In this document: positions 57,767 through 63,673 of the stretch, piece by piece
Position numbering within the stretch: position 1 is the first letter of the stretch
Layout of the letters: every line of letters begins with the position of its first letter
DNA from: a virus
Reading direction: 5' to 3' (one strand)
Virus record (IMG/VR): IMGVR_UViG_3300037847_005729
Coordinates: 1-64,000 of that record
Length of the DNA: 64,000 bases
Translations under genes and position numbers: made by a program
Notes under the pieces: model-generated
Database searches by the model: none
What the model saw: only the letters and a program-made list of their open reading frames with translations
Told to the model about the DNA's origin: nothing

Positions 57767-57951
57767 AAAAATTTAAAAAAAATTTAGTCGCCAAATTGAA
57801 ATGTCGCCAAATATTGACTTGGACAAATATGGCAGTCGGTTGTCTTGTCGCATCAATTATCTTGTTCTTTTGTGGTATGGTATCGCACGGAATATTCTTT
57901 GCCGTAGTGTCAAACTCTATGATGAACCTAGCCAAACTAAAAAAAACATAA
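57748..57951 (+). CDS. Small membrane protein
   Basis: 67 residues. The basic start (ESRNLKKFKKNLVAKLKCRQ) is partly encoded by the AT repeat. MAVGCLVASIILFFCGMVSH and GIFFAVVSNSMM form a helical hairpin. No family recognised. Confidence 0.5.
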   Translation: MESRNLKKFKKNLVAKLKCRQILTWTNMAVGCLVASIILFFCGMVSHGIFFAVVSNSMMNLAKLKKT

Positions 57952-57957
57952 GACAAC

Positions 57958-58002
57958 AAATTTAAAAAAATTTAAAAAAACTTTTAAAAATTTAAAAAAA
58001 AA
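57958..58002. repeat. Longest dispersed AT repeat, upstream of a promoter
   Basis: AAATTTAAAAAAATTTAAAA and further units with ~10-11 bp period, ending two bases before a TTGACA. Phased A-tracts here could act as an UP element or bent DNA. Confidence 0.6.
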
Positions 58003-58003
58003 G

Positions 58004-58038
58004 TTGACATACATAAAACATAGTCTATATTGGGTACT
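58004..58038 (+). promoter_or_regulatory. Sigma70-like leaderless promoter
   Basis: TTGACA (58004-58009), 16 nt, TATATT (58026-58031), GGGTACT, ATG 58039. Nearly the same -10 region as the promoter at 21539. Confidence 0.85.
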
Positions 58039-58305
58039 ATGAAAACATTAAACAAAGATGGCACACCTAGAAAAGTAGGTAGTGGCAGAAAGAAAGGGGC
58101 AAACTCATTTGCCAATGTAACACTAGAGGACTTACAACAATTTTGTGGGTCAGCTACCCTTATTCCAATCAGTCGTGTATGGCTTGAGAAGATGGGGGCA
58201 AACATATCATCAGCACCTACTAACATTACAACACAAGAAAAAGAGTTAGATAAGGTTGAAGAAAAAATCTCATTTAAAGTTCACAATTTTGTTGACAACA
58301 ACTAA
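58039..58305 (+). CDS. Small DNA-binding-like protein
   Basis: 88 residues from ATG 58039; the TTG at 58030 lies inside the -10 and is rejected. GTPRKVGSGRKKGANSF is a GRK-rich, AT-hook-like segment, followed by NVTLEDLQQFCGSATLIPIS, which could be a helix-turn-helix-like or SH3-like unit. A regulator or nucleoid-binding protein is plausible. It precedes the RuvB-like gene. Confidence 0.5.
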   Translation: MKTLNKDGTPRKVGSGRKKGANSFANVTLEDLQQFCGSATLIPISRVWLEKMGANISSAPTNITTQEKELDKVEEKISFKVHNFVDNN

Positions 58306-58326
58306 TCATCTGTCATTATCCGTATT
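58292..58326 (+). promoter_or_regulatory. Sigma70-like leaderless promoter of the RuvB-like gene
   Basis: TTGACA (58292-58297), 17 nt, ATTATC (58315-58320), 6 nt, ATG 58327. The -35 lies inside the end of the preceding gene. Confidence 0.65.
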
Positions 58327-59256
58327 ATGAAAACTACCACATATAAAAATCTCGTTGGTCAGAACGAAGTAAAAAAACAACTGACATTCTATTCAGAAGC
58401 ACAAAACAAAAGTGGCGTTGCACCATTCTTAATGTTGAGTGGGGCAAAGGGCTTGGGTAAAACTGAGTTCGCCAAGCGTTATGCTTCTAGTCTCAAGAAC
58501 CAAGACGGCACTACTCGTGCTTTCCTAGAGATTAACTGCTCTACTATCAAGAACGCTAATTCATTCTTTGAGCAGATATTTCTACCTATCGTGATGCACA
58601 ATGAGATTACTATCTTGTTTGATGAAGCTCATATGCTTCCCAAGGACTTGGTAAATGCTTTCCTTACTATATTCAATACAGAAAAGGGAACATACAAAGA
58701 ATTTCATCACGCAGAACAAATTTTTCAGTTTGATTTCAAGAAGCAATGTTTCATCTTTGCTACTACTGAGATGGACAAACTCTTCCCTCCGTTCAAGGAC
58801 AGATTGACAATCGTGGATTTCCGTCCGTATGCAGTCGAAGAGTTGGGGCAAATCATTGGTCTTATCGCATCAGAGATTAAGTTCGGTGAGGGTGTTTTGG
58901 ACGAAGTCGCAGAGACCACTCGTGGCAATGCTCGTTCAGCAGTTATGAGAACCAAAGAGATTATGTTGTATTGTGAGAGAGCCAATCAGAATACATATGA
59001 CCTAAAGGATTGGAAAAAGATGTGTGGTATCCTAGACATCAAACCTCTTGGATTGTCCAACCTAGAAGTCGAGCTTCTCAAGATTCTCCAAGAGCGAGGT
59101 AATTGTTCGTTACAGATGCTATCAGCAGTAACAGGTATGAGCAGAACTGCAATCCAAAAGGAAGCCGAACTTTATCTACTGAAGCGTGGGCTAATGAAGA
59201 TAAATGGTCAGCGTGAGATAAGTGGCAAGGGAATGAATGTCCTAGAGAAGATTTAA
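58327..59256 (+). CDS. RuvB-like AAA+ ATPase
   Basis: 309 residues. NLVGQNEVKKQLTFYSEAQN is the opening RuvB/clamp-loader block, LMLSGAKGLGKTEFAKRYA is Walker A, ITILFDEAHMLPKDLVNAFL is Walker B with sensor region, CFIFATTEMDKLFPPFKDRL sensor I/Arg-finger area, and TRGNARSAVMRTKEIM sensor II. The C-terminal LGLSNLEVELLKILQERGNC with MSRTAIQKEAELYLLKRGLM is a winged helix as in RuvB. It would drive Holliday-junction branch migration or clamp-loader-like work. No RuvA or RuvC is seen nearby. Confidence 0.82.
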   Translation: MKTTTYKNLVGQNEVKKQLTFYSEAQNKSGVAPFLMLSGAKGLGKTEFAKRYASSLKNQDGTTRAFLEINCSTIKNANSFFEQIFLPIVMHNEITILFDEAHMLPKDLVNAFLTIFNTEKGTYKEFHHAEQIFQFDFKKQCFIFATTEMDKLFPPFKDRLTIVDFRPYAVEELGQIIGLIASEIKFGEGVLDEVAETTRGNARSAVMRTKEIMLYCERANQNTYDLKDWKKMCGILDIKPLGLSNLEVELLKILQERGNCSLQMLSAVTGMSRTAIQKEAELYLLKRGLMKINGQREISGKGMNVLEKI

Positions 59257-59294
59257 TGTATGTGTAGTATGTTGTTGTCATAATAAAAATTAGG

Positions 59295-59348
59295 TTCGGC
59301 AGGGTGCGAGCGAATTCATCTCAAACAATACCTGCCGAATCTTTTTTT
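59295..59348 (+). terminator. Terminator after the RuvB-like gene
   Basis: TTCGGCAGG (59295-59303) pairs with CCTGCCGAA (59331-59339); a long 27-nt loop, then TC and seven T. The long loop makes it less classical but the T-run supports termination. Confidence 0.7.
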
Positions 59349-59473
59349 GTGCAAATATAGTCGACAAACCACACCAAACCAAATAAAGCACCAAAATGGC
59401 ACCAAATCAAATAAAGGCTTAATAAGACACATAACCACATATAACATATTATAAAGTTCTGGAAGTAAAAAGT

Positions 59474-59551
59474 CGTAAGTTGTTGATTATCAAGGAGTTG
59501 CAAAACGCGCCCGGTCGGCCGCCGCAAGTCGTTGATTACCAAGCACTTATG
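59474..59551. repeat. GC-cored palindromic element A
   Basis: 78 bp: CGTAAGTTGTTGATTATCAA and following bases form the left arm, a GC-rich core contains CGGCCG, and the right arm GCAAGTCGTTGATTACCAAG ends CACTTATG. The arms are inverted copies of each other and each is itself an imperfect palindrome. Confidence 0.75.
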
Positions 59552-59563
59552 AATGTCAAGCAA

Positions 59564-59588
59564 AAATTTAAAAAAATTTAAAAAAAAA
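59564..59588. repeat. Dispersed AATTTAAAAA repeat
   Basis: AAAATTTAAAAAAATTTAAA plus further A; on the minus strand its reverse complement supplies the T-run of the terminator next to it. Confidence 0.5.
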
Positions 59589-59618
59589 CTCGCCCCTCAG
59601 TTTTTTTGAGAGGCGAGT
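59575..59618 (-). terminator. Rho-independent terminator of the DUF932-like gene
   Basis: On the minus strand ACTCGCC-T-CTCA pairs with TGAG-G-GGCGAGT (one C-A mismatch) around a poly-A loop, followed by a T-run longer than nine. It lies 13 nt after the DUF932-like stop. Confidence 0.85.
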
Positions 59619-59631
59619 CGTAAAGCGTTGG

Positions 59632-60420
59632 CTAGGAGGCGTTTATGACCTCTGCCACCTTTGGCTTGCGAGAGTTCGCATAGGTGTCAAGCACAGAGTG
59701 AAGCGAGCTTGAACGCTTTGCCGTGTTCGTGAGGTTGCCACGATACACATTTGTGAAAGCGTTTGAAAGCGACCACAAGTCACGACCCTCAAAGTCCTCG
59801 TGTTGAGGTGCGTGCCATTGGTTGACAATGTCAGTCACTTGAGTTTTGGAACAAGCCCCATTACGAAAACCACGCACGATTAAGTCGTGTGCGATTCTGT
59901 CGTCAATCTCGGTTTCCTTGTAGGAATCGATACGCTTCTCGGAAGTGACCCAAGACTCGCAAAGCTGACCGATAGCACGACCAAGCAAAGACGGCAAGTC
60001 ACGCATGATGTGCGTAGTGTGCTTGCGACCCAACACGATTTCATTGTTGAAAATCATATTGGTGCAAACGAAAGGTGCATCGCCTGCACAGACCATCGCA
60101 CGAGACGATTTATCGTGTGAGTTGCGAAGCCCAAAGATTGTACCGACCTCGGCATCGTGCTTGCGAGCGATACCCTTGACTTGGAACAAGCCGAAGTAGC
60201 GTTGCCCATAACGATGCAAGGTGTGATGCTCTTGAACGATGTCAAGATTTGGTGTGTTAGCGATAGCCTCACGAAAATCTTTTACAAGACCATCGTGTGA
60301 AACAGGTTGCCATTGTTCGGTAGCCTGTGGTGTTGCAACTTTCTCGACATCTGAGAAGTCGCTTGCCTCGCCTGCACAGACACGCAGGTCGAGTAGTTTT
60401 GGATTTAGTATGTTAACCAT
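59632..60420 (-). CDS. DUF932-like phage/plasmid protein
   Basis: 262 residues from ATG 60420 (MVNILNPKLL); the longer reading starts inside the -10. WQPVSHDGLVKDFREAIANT, then YFGLFQVKGIARKHDAEVGT, IFGLRNSHDKSSRAMVCAGD and FVCTNMIFNNEIVLGRKHTT follow the conserved order of DUF932 proteins found on phages and plasmids. Function of the family is unknown. The gene is clearly richer in G+C than its surroundings, suggesting recent transfer. It has its own leaderless promoter and terminator. Confidence 0.75.
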   Translation of the reverse strand: MVNILNPKLLDLRVCAGEASDFSDVEKVATPQATEQWQPVSHDGLVKDFREAIANTPNLDIVQEHHTLHRYGQRYFGLFQVKGIARKHDAEVGTIFGLRNSHDKSSRAMVCAGDAPFVCTNMIFNNEIVLGRKHTTHIMRDLPSLLGRAIGQLCESWVTSEKRIDSYKETEIDDRIAHDLIVRGFRNGACSKTQVTDIVNQWHAPQHEDFEGRDLWSLSNAFTNVYRGNLTNTAKRSSSLHSVLDTYANSRKPKVAEVINAS

Positions 60421-60455
60421 ACATAAGAACATAGACTATTTGATGTGATTGTCAA
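60421..60455 (-). promoter_or_regulatory. Leaderless promoter of the DUF932-like gene
   Basis: Minus strand: TTGACA (60455-60450), 16 nt, TATGTT (60433-60428), CTTATGT, ATG 60420. Confidence 0.78.
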
Positions 60456-60495
60456 CTAAAAAAACAAAAAAAAGTAAAAAAACTTTGCTGTAAAG

Positions 60496-60512
60496 TTGGC
60501 ACGCTTCTTGTA
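60496..60512 (+). promoter_or_regulatory. Sigma-54-like -24/-12 sequence before palindrome B
   Basis: TTGGCACGCTTCTTGTA: matches the RpoN consensus TTGGCACG-N4-TTGC except T for C in the -12 GC. It shares 15 identical bases with the site at 62544. 22 nt separate TTG from the palindrome in both. The antisense orientation relative to genes suggests a small RNA or fortuitous conservation. Confidence 0.45.
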
Positions 60513-60532
60513 TAAAAACAGCCTTAGAATTA

Positions 60533-60611
60533 CGTAAGTCGTTGATTATCAACGAGTTGCGGCGGCGCCCCCGCCCGCGCGTCGCAAGTCACTGATTATT
60601 AGTAACTTACG
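60533..60611. repeat. GC-cored palindromic element B
   Basis: 79 bp. Left arm CGTAAGTCGTTGATTATCAA with CGAGTTGC, a core of 23 bp nearly all G+C (contains GGCGCC), and right arm GCAAGTCACTGATTATTAGT with AACTTACG. Outer ends CGTAAGT/ACTTACG pair perfectly. It lies 15 bp after the stop of the 60626 gene and before the next minus-strand promoter. Confidence 0.8.
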
Positions 60612-60625
60612 ACACGAAAAAAGTT

Positions 60626-60847
60626 TTACTTTTGGCTTGACATATAGTCATTGATGGTTTTTTGGTCGTTCTCTCTAAACAAGAACCAATCACTAGAGCC
60701 ATAAAAACACCAACCCTCTTTATATTTTCTTATGTATTCAGAAAATGGATTTGTAGAACCTTTTAAAACAAAAGTCATTTCATAAGATTCATCGTGCCAA
60801 CGACTATGAGTTTTTCTTATATGTTTTATTTCTTTAATTGATTGCAT
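60626..60847 (-). CDS. Hypothetical protein
   Basis: 73 residues. IRKTHSRWHDESYEMTFVLK and YKEGWCFYGSSDWFLFREND are strand-like with many aromatic residues; no family recognised. GAAGGGGAAT before the ATG is a usable ribosome site. It follows the 60849 gene by 1 nt in the same operon. Confidence 0.5.
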   Translation of the reverse strand: MQSIKEIKHIRKTHSRWHDESYEMTFVLKGSTNPFSEYIRKYKEGWCFYGSSDWFLFRENDQKTINDYMSSQK

Positions 60848-60848
60848 T

Positions 60849-61037
60849 TTATTCCCCTTCTATTATTAAGTGTGGTCTGCATTTGTACCAACCTCTAAGC
60901 ATTGCCGAACTCCAGTTTTTCGGCTCACTGTCGACCCAAGACCTTGGCTTCTTTTCGTAAAGCTCTATCTCATTTGCGACACGAATTTTTTTCTCTTGTA
61001 AGGTTTCTTTTTTAAATGGTAGTTTATTTTTTTTCAT
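60849..61037 (-). CDS. Hypothetical basic protein
   Basis: 62 residues, Lys/Glu-rich start (MKKNKLPFKKETLQEKKIRV) and a Trp-rich end (WSSAMLRGWYKCRPHLIIEG). No family recognised. TATATA lies just before the start (minus strand) but no -35 is evident. Confidence 0.5.
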   Translation of the reverse strand: MKKNKLPFKKETLQEKKIRVANEIELYEKKPRSWVDSEPKNWSSAMLRGWYKCRPHLIIEGE

Positions 61038-61079
61038 TGTTATATATTAGTAGTAAGATTATTATTGTAGTTAAAAGGA

Positions 61080-61781
61080 TTAAGAGCATTCTAAAACAAA
61101 ACCACTTTCATCTTTTTTTGCAAGCCCTTTTTCAACCAAGCCTACAATTTTGTTTTGTCCGTCTAAGAATCTCAAGTCAGTTTCGTCTCCGTCAATCACT
61201 TCACGACCTTGCCAAGTTTTTGGAAGTCCGTTGCGAAAAACACAAGCGACATTTGCCCCTAATGAAAGCAATTTTTTTGTTTCGTTGTCGTTGCATTCGC
61301 TCCTTGAAAATGTTAAGTGATAGTTGCTAGGAAGTTTTCCGTCTAAGTATTTCTCAACTCGCTTTACTGATTTAGTGTAGTCATAGAATTGAACATCAGA
61401 AAACCAATCCATCAGTTTAAGTCCGTTATACTTTTGAGATTCCCAAGCTATATCGCTAGTTAAGTTAAGTCTAAAGCAAGGCGTCATTCCTTTTTTTGTC
61501 GCTAACTTTACTGCGTTAGAAATTTCTCTAACAAGTTGACGCATAAAATTTTCTTTGTCGTTAAAGAATCTTTTTGTCTTTGCTATTCGAGATTTTTGAA
61601 CATTAGAGAATTTACCACGACCTGCAGTATTTAAGCAAGCCTCAGCACAACCTTTAGAAGCCCAAGCACAAGCATTATGCCCACTCAAGTTAAAAGGTGC
61701 AAGGTGTAAGCCAAAAGTGATAAAGCCTAGCTTTTCCCCTTTGATTGTTTTAGCGTTTCCGTTATTAAGTAGTTTAGTCAT
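61080..61781 (-). CDS. GP88-like phage protein
   Basis: 233 residues. KLGFITFGLHLAPFNLSGHN, then ACAWASKGCAEACLNTAGRG, RIAKTKRFFNDKENFMRQLV and FRLNLTSDIAWESQKYNG match the 'gene product 88' family of mycobacteriophage and other phages ('T.G.hLAP...SG.N.Cp.as.GC...Cl.t.Grg....v...R..rt..f..d'). The Cys cluster suggests metal or Fe-S binding. Function unknown. It has a leaderless promoter. Confidence 0.75.
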   Translation of the reverse strand: MTKLLNNGNAKTIKGEKLGFITFGLHLAPFNLSGHNACAWASKGCAEACLNTAGRGKFSNVQKSRIAKTKRFFNDKENFMRQLVREISNAVKLATKKGMTPCFRLNLTSDIAWESQKYNGLKLMDWFSDVQFYDYTKSVKRVEKYLDGKLPSNYHLTFSRSECNDNETKKLLSLGANVACVFRNGLPKTWQGREVIDGDETDLRFLDGQNKIVGLVEKGLAKKDESGFVLECS

Positions 61782-61817
61782 AGTTTATATAATGGTAGAA
61801 AAGTTAAGCCTTGTCAA
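61782..61817 (-). promoter_or_regulatory. Leaderless promoter of the GP88-like gene
   Basis: Minus strand: TTGACA (61817-61812), 17 nt, CATTAT (61794-61789), ATAAACT, ATG 61781. GCCTTGTC (61808-61815) overlapping the -35 is repeated in inverted form, GACAAGGC, at 61854-61861: a possible operator. Confidence 0.65.
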
Positions 61818-61878
61818 ACCAAAAACCCAAAGAAAGAAAAGAATTTTCGATTCGACAAGGCGACTACGATAACAACAA

Positions 61879-62124
61879 TTAAATTAATTTAAAGTCTCTA
61901 ATTCTAGACTTGTAGAAAGAGCGAACACCACCATCTTTGAAGCTAGAAGCAAAAGAGTAAGTGTTGAACATATCGCCAAAGTCCTCAATGAAATTCATAT
62001 CTATATAGTAAGTACCTAACTCACCATCAGAAGTTTTCTTTGAGTAGACAATTTTTGCCATATTTTTACGCTCGAAAGCCCTACGAAATGCAAGGCGAAT
62101 TTTTTGGAATATATTTAGTTTCAT
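61879..62124 (-). CDS. Hypothetical protein
   Basis: 81 residues from ATG 62124 (MKLNIFQKIRLAFRRAFERK), an amphipathic basic N-terminal helix. AKIVYSKKTSDGELGTYYID follows as strands. The longer in-frame reading extends over the promoter region. AGAGAA precedes the start. No family recognised. Confidence 0.5.
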   Translation of the reverse strand: MKLNIFQKIRLAFRRAFERKNMAKIVYSKKTSDGELGTYYIDMNFIEDFGDMFNTYSFASSFKDGGVRSFYKSRIRDFKLI

Positions 62125-62170
62125 AATTTTTTCTCTGTTAAGATTTTCAATTTTAGATTTATAAGATAGC

Positions 62171-62413
62171 TTATTTCTCAATGATTGTCAAGCCCTTATT
62201 TAAATTTCTCAAGATTTCCTCGCCAACAATTTCGCAAGCTCTTCTTTGGCTTTTTGTTAAGCCACGCTTATCAAATCCGTTTTGTTGTTCGATAACATCA
62301 GCTAGACGCTCGATAGTCCAAACAGCATCATTTAAATGTGCTGGATTTATTTGTTTTGGCTTATAAGAAAAAGCCTTATCAATAATTTTGTCTTTAAGAA
62401 TTTTAATTGTCAT
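62171..62413 (-). CDS. Hypothetical protein, paralogue of the 63694 gene
   Basis: 80 residues from ATG 62413. TIKILKDKIIDKAFSYKPKQ, then GLTKSQRRACEIVGEEILRN align clearly with TIKQTQDEITEKAFSFEPHR and GLTKAQTKACEEIGKKLLEK of the 63694 product, so these are paralogues. Helical, soluble. The function is unknown. Start fixed by its leaderless promoter. Confidence 0.6.
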   Translation of the reverse strand: MTIKILKDKIIDKAFSYKPKQINPAHLNDAVWTIERLADVIEQQNGFDKRGLTKSQRRACEIVGEEILRNLNKGLTIIEK

Positions 62414-62448
62414 AGTATCTACTATATACCATCGCCAAATAAAGTCAA
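62414..62448 (-). promoter_or_regulatory. Leaderless promoter
   Basis: Minus strand: TTGACT (62448-62443), 16 nt, TATAGT (62426-62421), AGATACT, ATG 62413. Confidence 0.78.
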
Positions 62449-62483
62449 GCCCTAATACAGAAAAAAAACAAAAAAAAATGTGT

Positions 62484-62512
62484 GGTAAACAGCTGATAAT
62501 CAAATAGTTACG
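62484..62512. repeat. Diverged single palindromic unit
   Basis: GGTAAACAGCTGATAATCAA with ATAGTTACG resembles one arm of the GC-cored elements (GTAA..C..TGAT.ATCAA..AGTT.CG). It lies in the gap between element C and the 62413 promoter. Confidence 0.45.
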
Positions 62513-62543
62513 TAATAGGGCGAAATAAAATTAAAAAAAAATG

Positions 62544-62560
62544 TTGGCACGCTTCTTGAA
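62544..62560 (+). promoter_or_regulatory. Sigma-54-like -24/-12 sequence before palindrome C
   Basis: TTGGCACGCTTCTTGAA: identical in 15 bases to the site at 60496, with A in place of C in the -12 GC pair, and the same 22-nt spacing to the palindrome. Confidence 0.45.
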
Positions 62561-62580
62561 TCTTACAGCATCAGATTTTT

Positions 62581-62659
62581 CGTAAGTTGTTGTTATTCAA
62601 AGAGTTGCGGCGCGCCCCGGGGTGCGAACCTGCAAGTCGTTGACCTGCAGGCACTTACG
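62581..62659. repeat. GC-cored palindromic element C
   Basis: 79 bp. Left arm CGTAAGTTGTTGTTATTCAA with AGAGTTGC, a core containing GGCGCGCC and CCCCGGGG, and right arm GCAAGTCGTTGACCTGCAGG with CACTTACG. Its right end is 3 bp from the stop of the 62663 gene. Confidence 0.78.
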
Positions 62660-62662
62660 TGA

Positions 62663-62860
62663 TTAGTAACCACACACACCGCGATAGGGTTCGTCCACCC
62701 ACGTACACTCTTCGAGGCGAGCGAGGTTGACGTCCACGCCACCCTCACGCTCGGCGTATGCTTCAGCCATAGCGTCAAGTTCAGCGTCAGAATGATTTGC
62801 CCAAGGGTCGAAAGAAGCAACAGCCTCTTGATTGTCGTTAGTATTATTAATGTTAGCCAT
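62663..62860 (-). CDS. Small acidic hypothetical protein, GC-rich gene
   Basis: 65 residues. ANHSDAELDAMAEAYAEREG is an acidic helix, followed by VNLARLEECTWVDEPYRGVC. No family recognised. The gene is markedly richer in G+C than its surroundings, with codons such as GCG, CGC and CTC that are rare in the left half, suggesting foreign origin. A leaderless promoter gives the start. Confidence 0.55.
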   Translation of the reverse strand: MANINNTNDNQEAVASFDPWANHSDAELDAMAEAYAEREGGVDVNLARLEECTWVDEPYRGVCGY

Positions 62861-62894
62861 GATTACAGTATGGATTATTTGATTTCATTGTCAA
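62861..62894 (-). promoter_or_regulatory. Leaderless promoter
   Basis: Minus strand: TTGACA (62894-62889), 16 nt, CATACT (62872-62867), GTAATC, ATG 62860. Confidence 0.7.
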
Positions 62895-62924
62895 GGGTTT
62901 TTTTAAAAAAAGTTTATTTTTTTT

Positions 62925-63000
62925 TAAGTTGTTGCGTGTCAAGTACTTGCGATTTTGATGGGCCCGCGAGTCGCAAGTCCCTAACAACCAAGGACTTACG
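62925..63000. repeat. GC-cored palindromic element D
   Basis: 76 bp. Left arm TAAGTTGTTGCGTGTCAAGT with ACTTGCG, a core with GGGCCC, and right arm GCAAGTCCCTAACAACCAAG with GACTTACG. Inner ACTTGCGA/TCGCAAGT pair perfectly. No sigma-54-like sequence precedes it. Confidence 0.75.
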
Positions 63001-63040
63001 ACTTGAGTTAGCTCAGACTAACTCGGCTATGACAACAACA

Positions 63041-63154
63041 TTAAAACATATATGAGACAACTGCTTGGATAATGTCAAACTTATTTATTGCAATGCCCGT
63101 GACTGTGGTTATGCATAGGGCAACGATTGTGAATCTGTCAATAATTAATTTCAT
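63041..63154 (-). CDS. 37-residue membrane microprotein
   Basis: MKLIIDRFTIVALCITTVTG followed by IAINKFDII, ending SYMF; one hydrophobic helix. GGAGAA lies 8-9 nt before the ATG, and the gene follows the next upstream microORF by 5 nt. Supported by ribosome site and operon position. Confidence 0.5.
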   Translation of the reverse strand: MKLIIDRFTIVALCITTVTGIAINKFDIIQAVVSYMF

Positions 63155-63159
63155 TTTTT

Positions 63160-63312
63160 TTATTCTCCGATTGGGTAGCCTTGGTCTTTCCAAGATTGTG
63201 TCTGTAATTTTTCTCGCTCGATTTCTCGGTCGAGTCCTATCATTAAGCAGGCGTAGCCTACTGCAAGCATTACTAGTGCTGAAAGAATGTAAATTTTTGT
63301 TTCGTTAGTCAT
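63160..63312 (-). CDS. 50-residue membrane microprotein
   Basis: Begins MTNETKIYILSALVMLAVGY: one hydrophobic helix with a charged amphipathic tail (GLDREIEREKLQTQSWKDQG). It starts 4 nt after the stop of the 63317 gene on the same strand, consistent with co-translation. Function unknown. Confidence 0.55.
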   Translation of the reverse strand: MTNETKIYILSALVMLAVGYACLMIGLDREIEREKLQTQSWKDQGYPIGE

Positions 63313-63316
63313 AGTC

Positions 63317-63673
63317 TTAGTCTCTCATTGAGTAAGCGATTGCCTCGCTTGTTTTGGTTTGGTTTTCGATGTAGTCGTTGATGACTGCAATGTCTGTAAC
63401 TTTGCAACGAGCGATTGCGTCAAGTGTTTCGCCCTCGCAAAGTCTTGTGCCGTTTTTGATGCAACGCTCTTGCAACCAATCTGCCATTTTACCGAACGCT
63501 TTATCCTCTGCTTCTAGAGAATTGTAACGCTCAAGAGTGTGAGTCGTTCCTCTCCAAGACTCGAAAGAATATTTTGTTGTGTCCTCGTCTGCTCGGAAGC
63601 CTACGAACTTCATTACTTCACCCTTTACAGGGTAGAAGCAACCGATTTCTAGAGTATTATTTGATGTTGTCAT
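63317..63673 (-). CDS. Hypothetical protein
   Basis: 118 residues. LEIGCFYPVKGEVMKFVGFR, YSFESWRGTTHTLERYNSLE and a C-terminal helical part (ERCIKNGTRLCEGETLDAIA). Beta then alpha layout, no family recognised. It has a leaderless promoter and heads the small-gene operon with the two membrane microproteins. Confidence 0.55.
   Translation of the reverse strand: MTTSNNTLEIGCFYPVKGEVMKFVGFRADEDTTKYSFESWRGTTHTLERYNSLEAEDKAFGKMADWLQERCIKNGTRLCEGETLDAIARCKVTDIAVINDYIENQTKTSEAIAYSMRD

Larger units (their letters stand above)
59257..59631. other. 375-bp intergenic region between convergent operons
   Basis: It holds a plus-strand terminator (59295-59348), one GC-cored palindrome (59474-59551), a copy of the AT repeat (59564-59588) and a minus-strand terminator (59575-59618). 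No credible ORF. The plus- and minus-strand transcription of the two flanking regions meets here. Confidence 0.7.

Noticed and set aside
58030-58038. Start of the AT-hook-like gene at TTG 58030
   Set aside because: The TTG overlaps the end of the TATATT -10 element; ATG 58039 fits the promoter geometry.
60533-60611. Palindrome B as a classical Rho-independent terminator
   Set aside because: Neither strand has a T-run directly after the stem; processing or a structured RNA fits better.
59474-63000. Cloverleaf-like folds taken as tRNA genes
   Set aside because: No TTCRA-type T-loop, anticodon arm of 5/7 geometry or CCA-proximal acceptor is present; arms are copies of one palindrome, and the cores are too GC-rich and variable.
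59474-63000. Repeated palindromes taken as a CRISPR array
   Set aside because: Copies are hundreds to thousands of bases apart with genes between them; there are no regular spacers, and the only Cas4-like protein is a RecB-family nuclease in the replication module.
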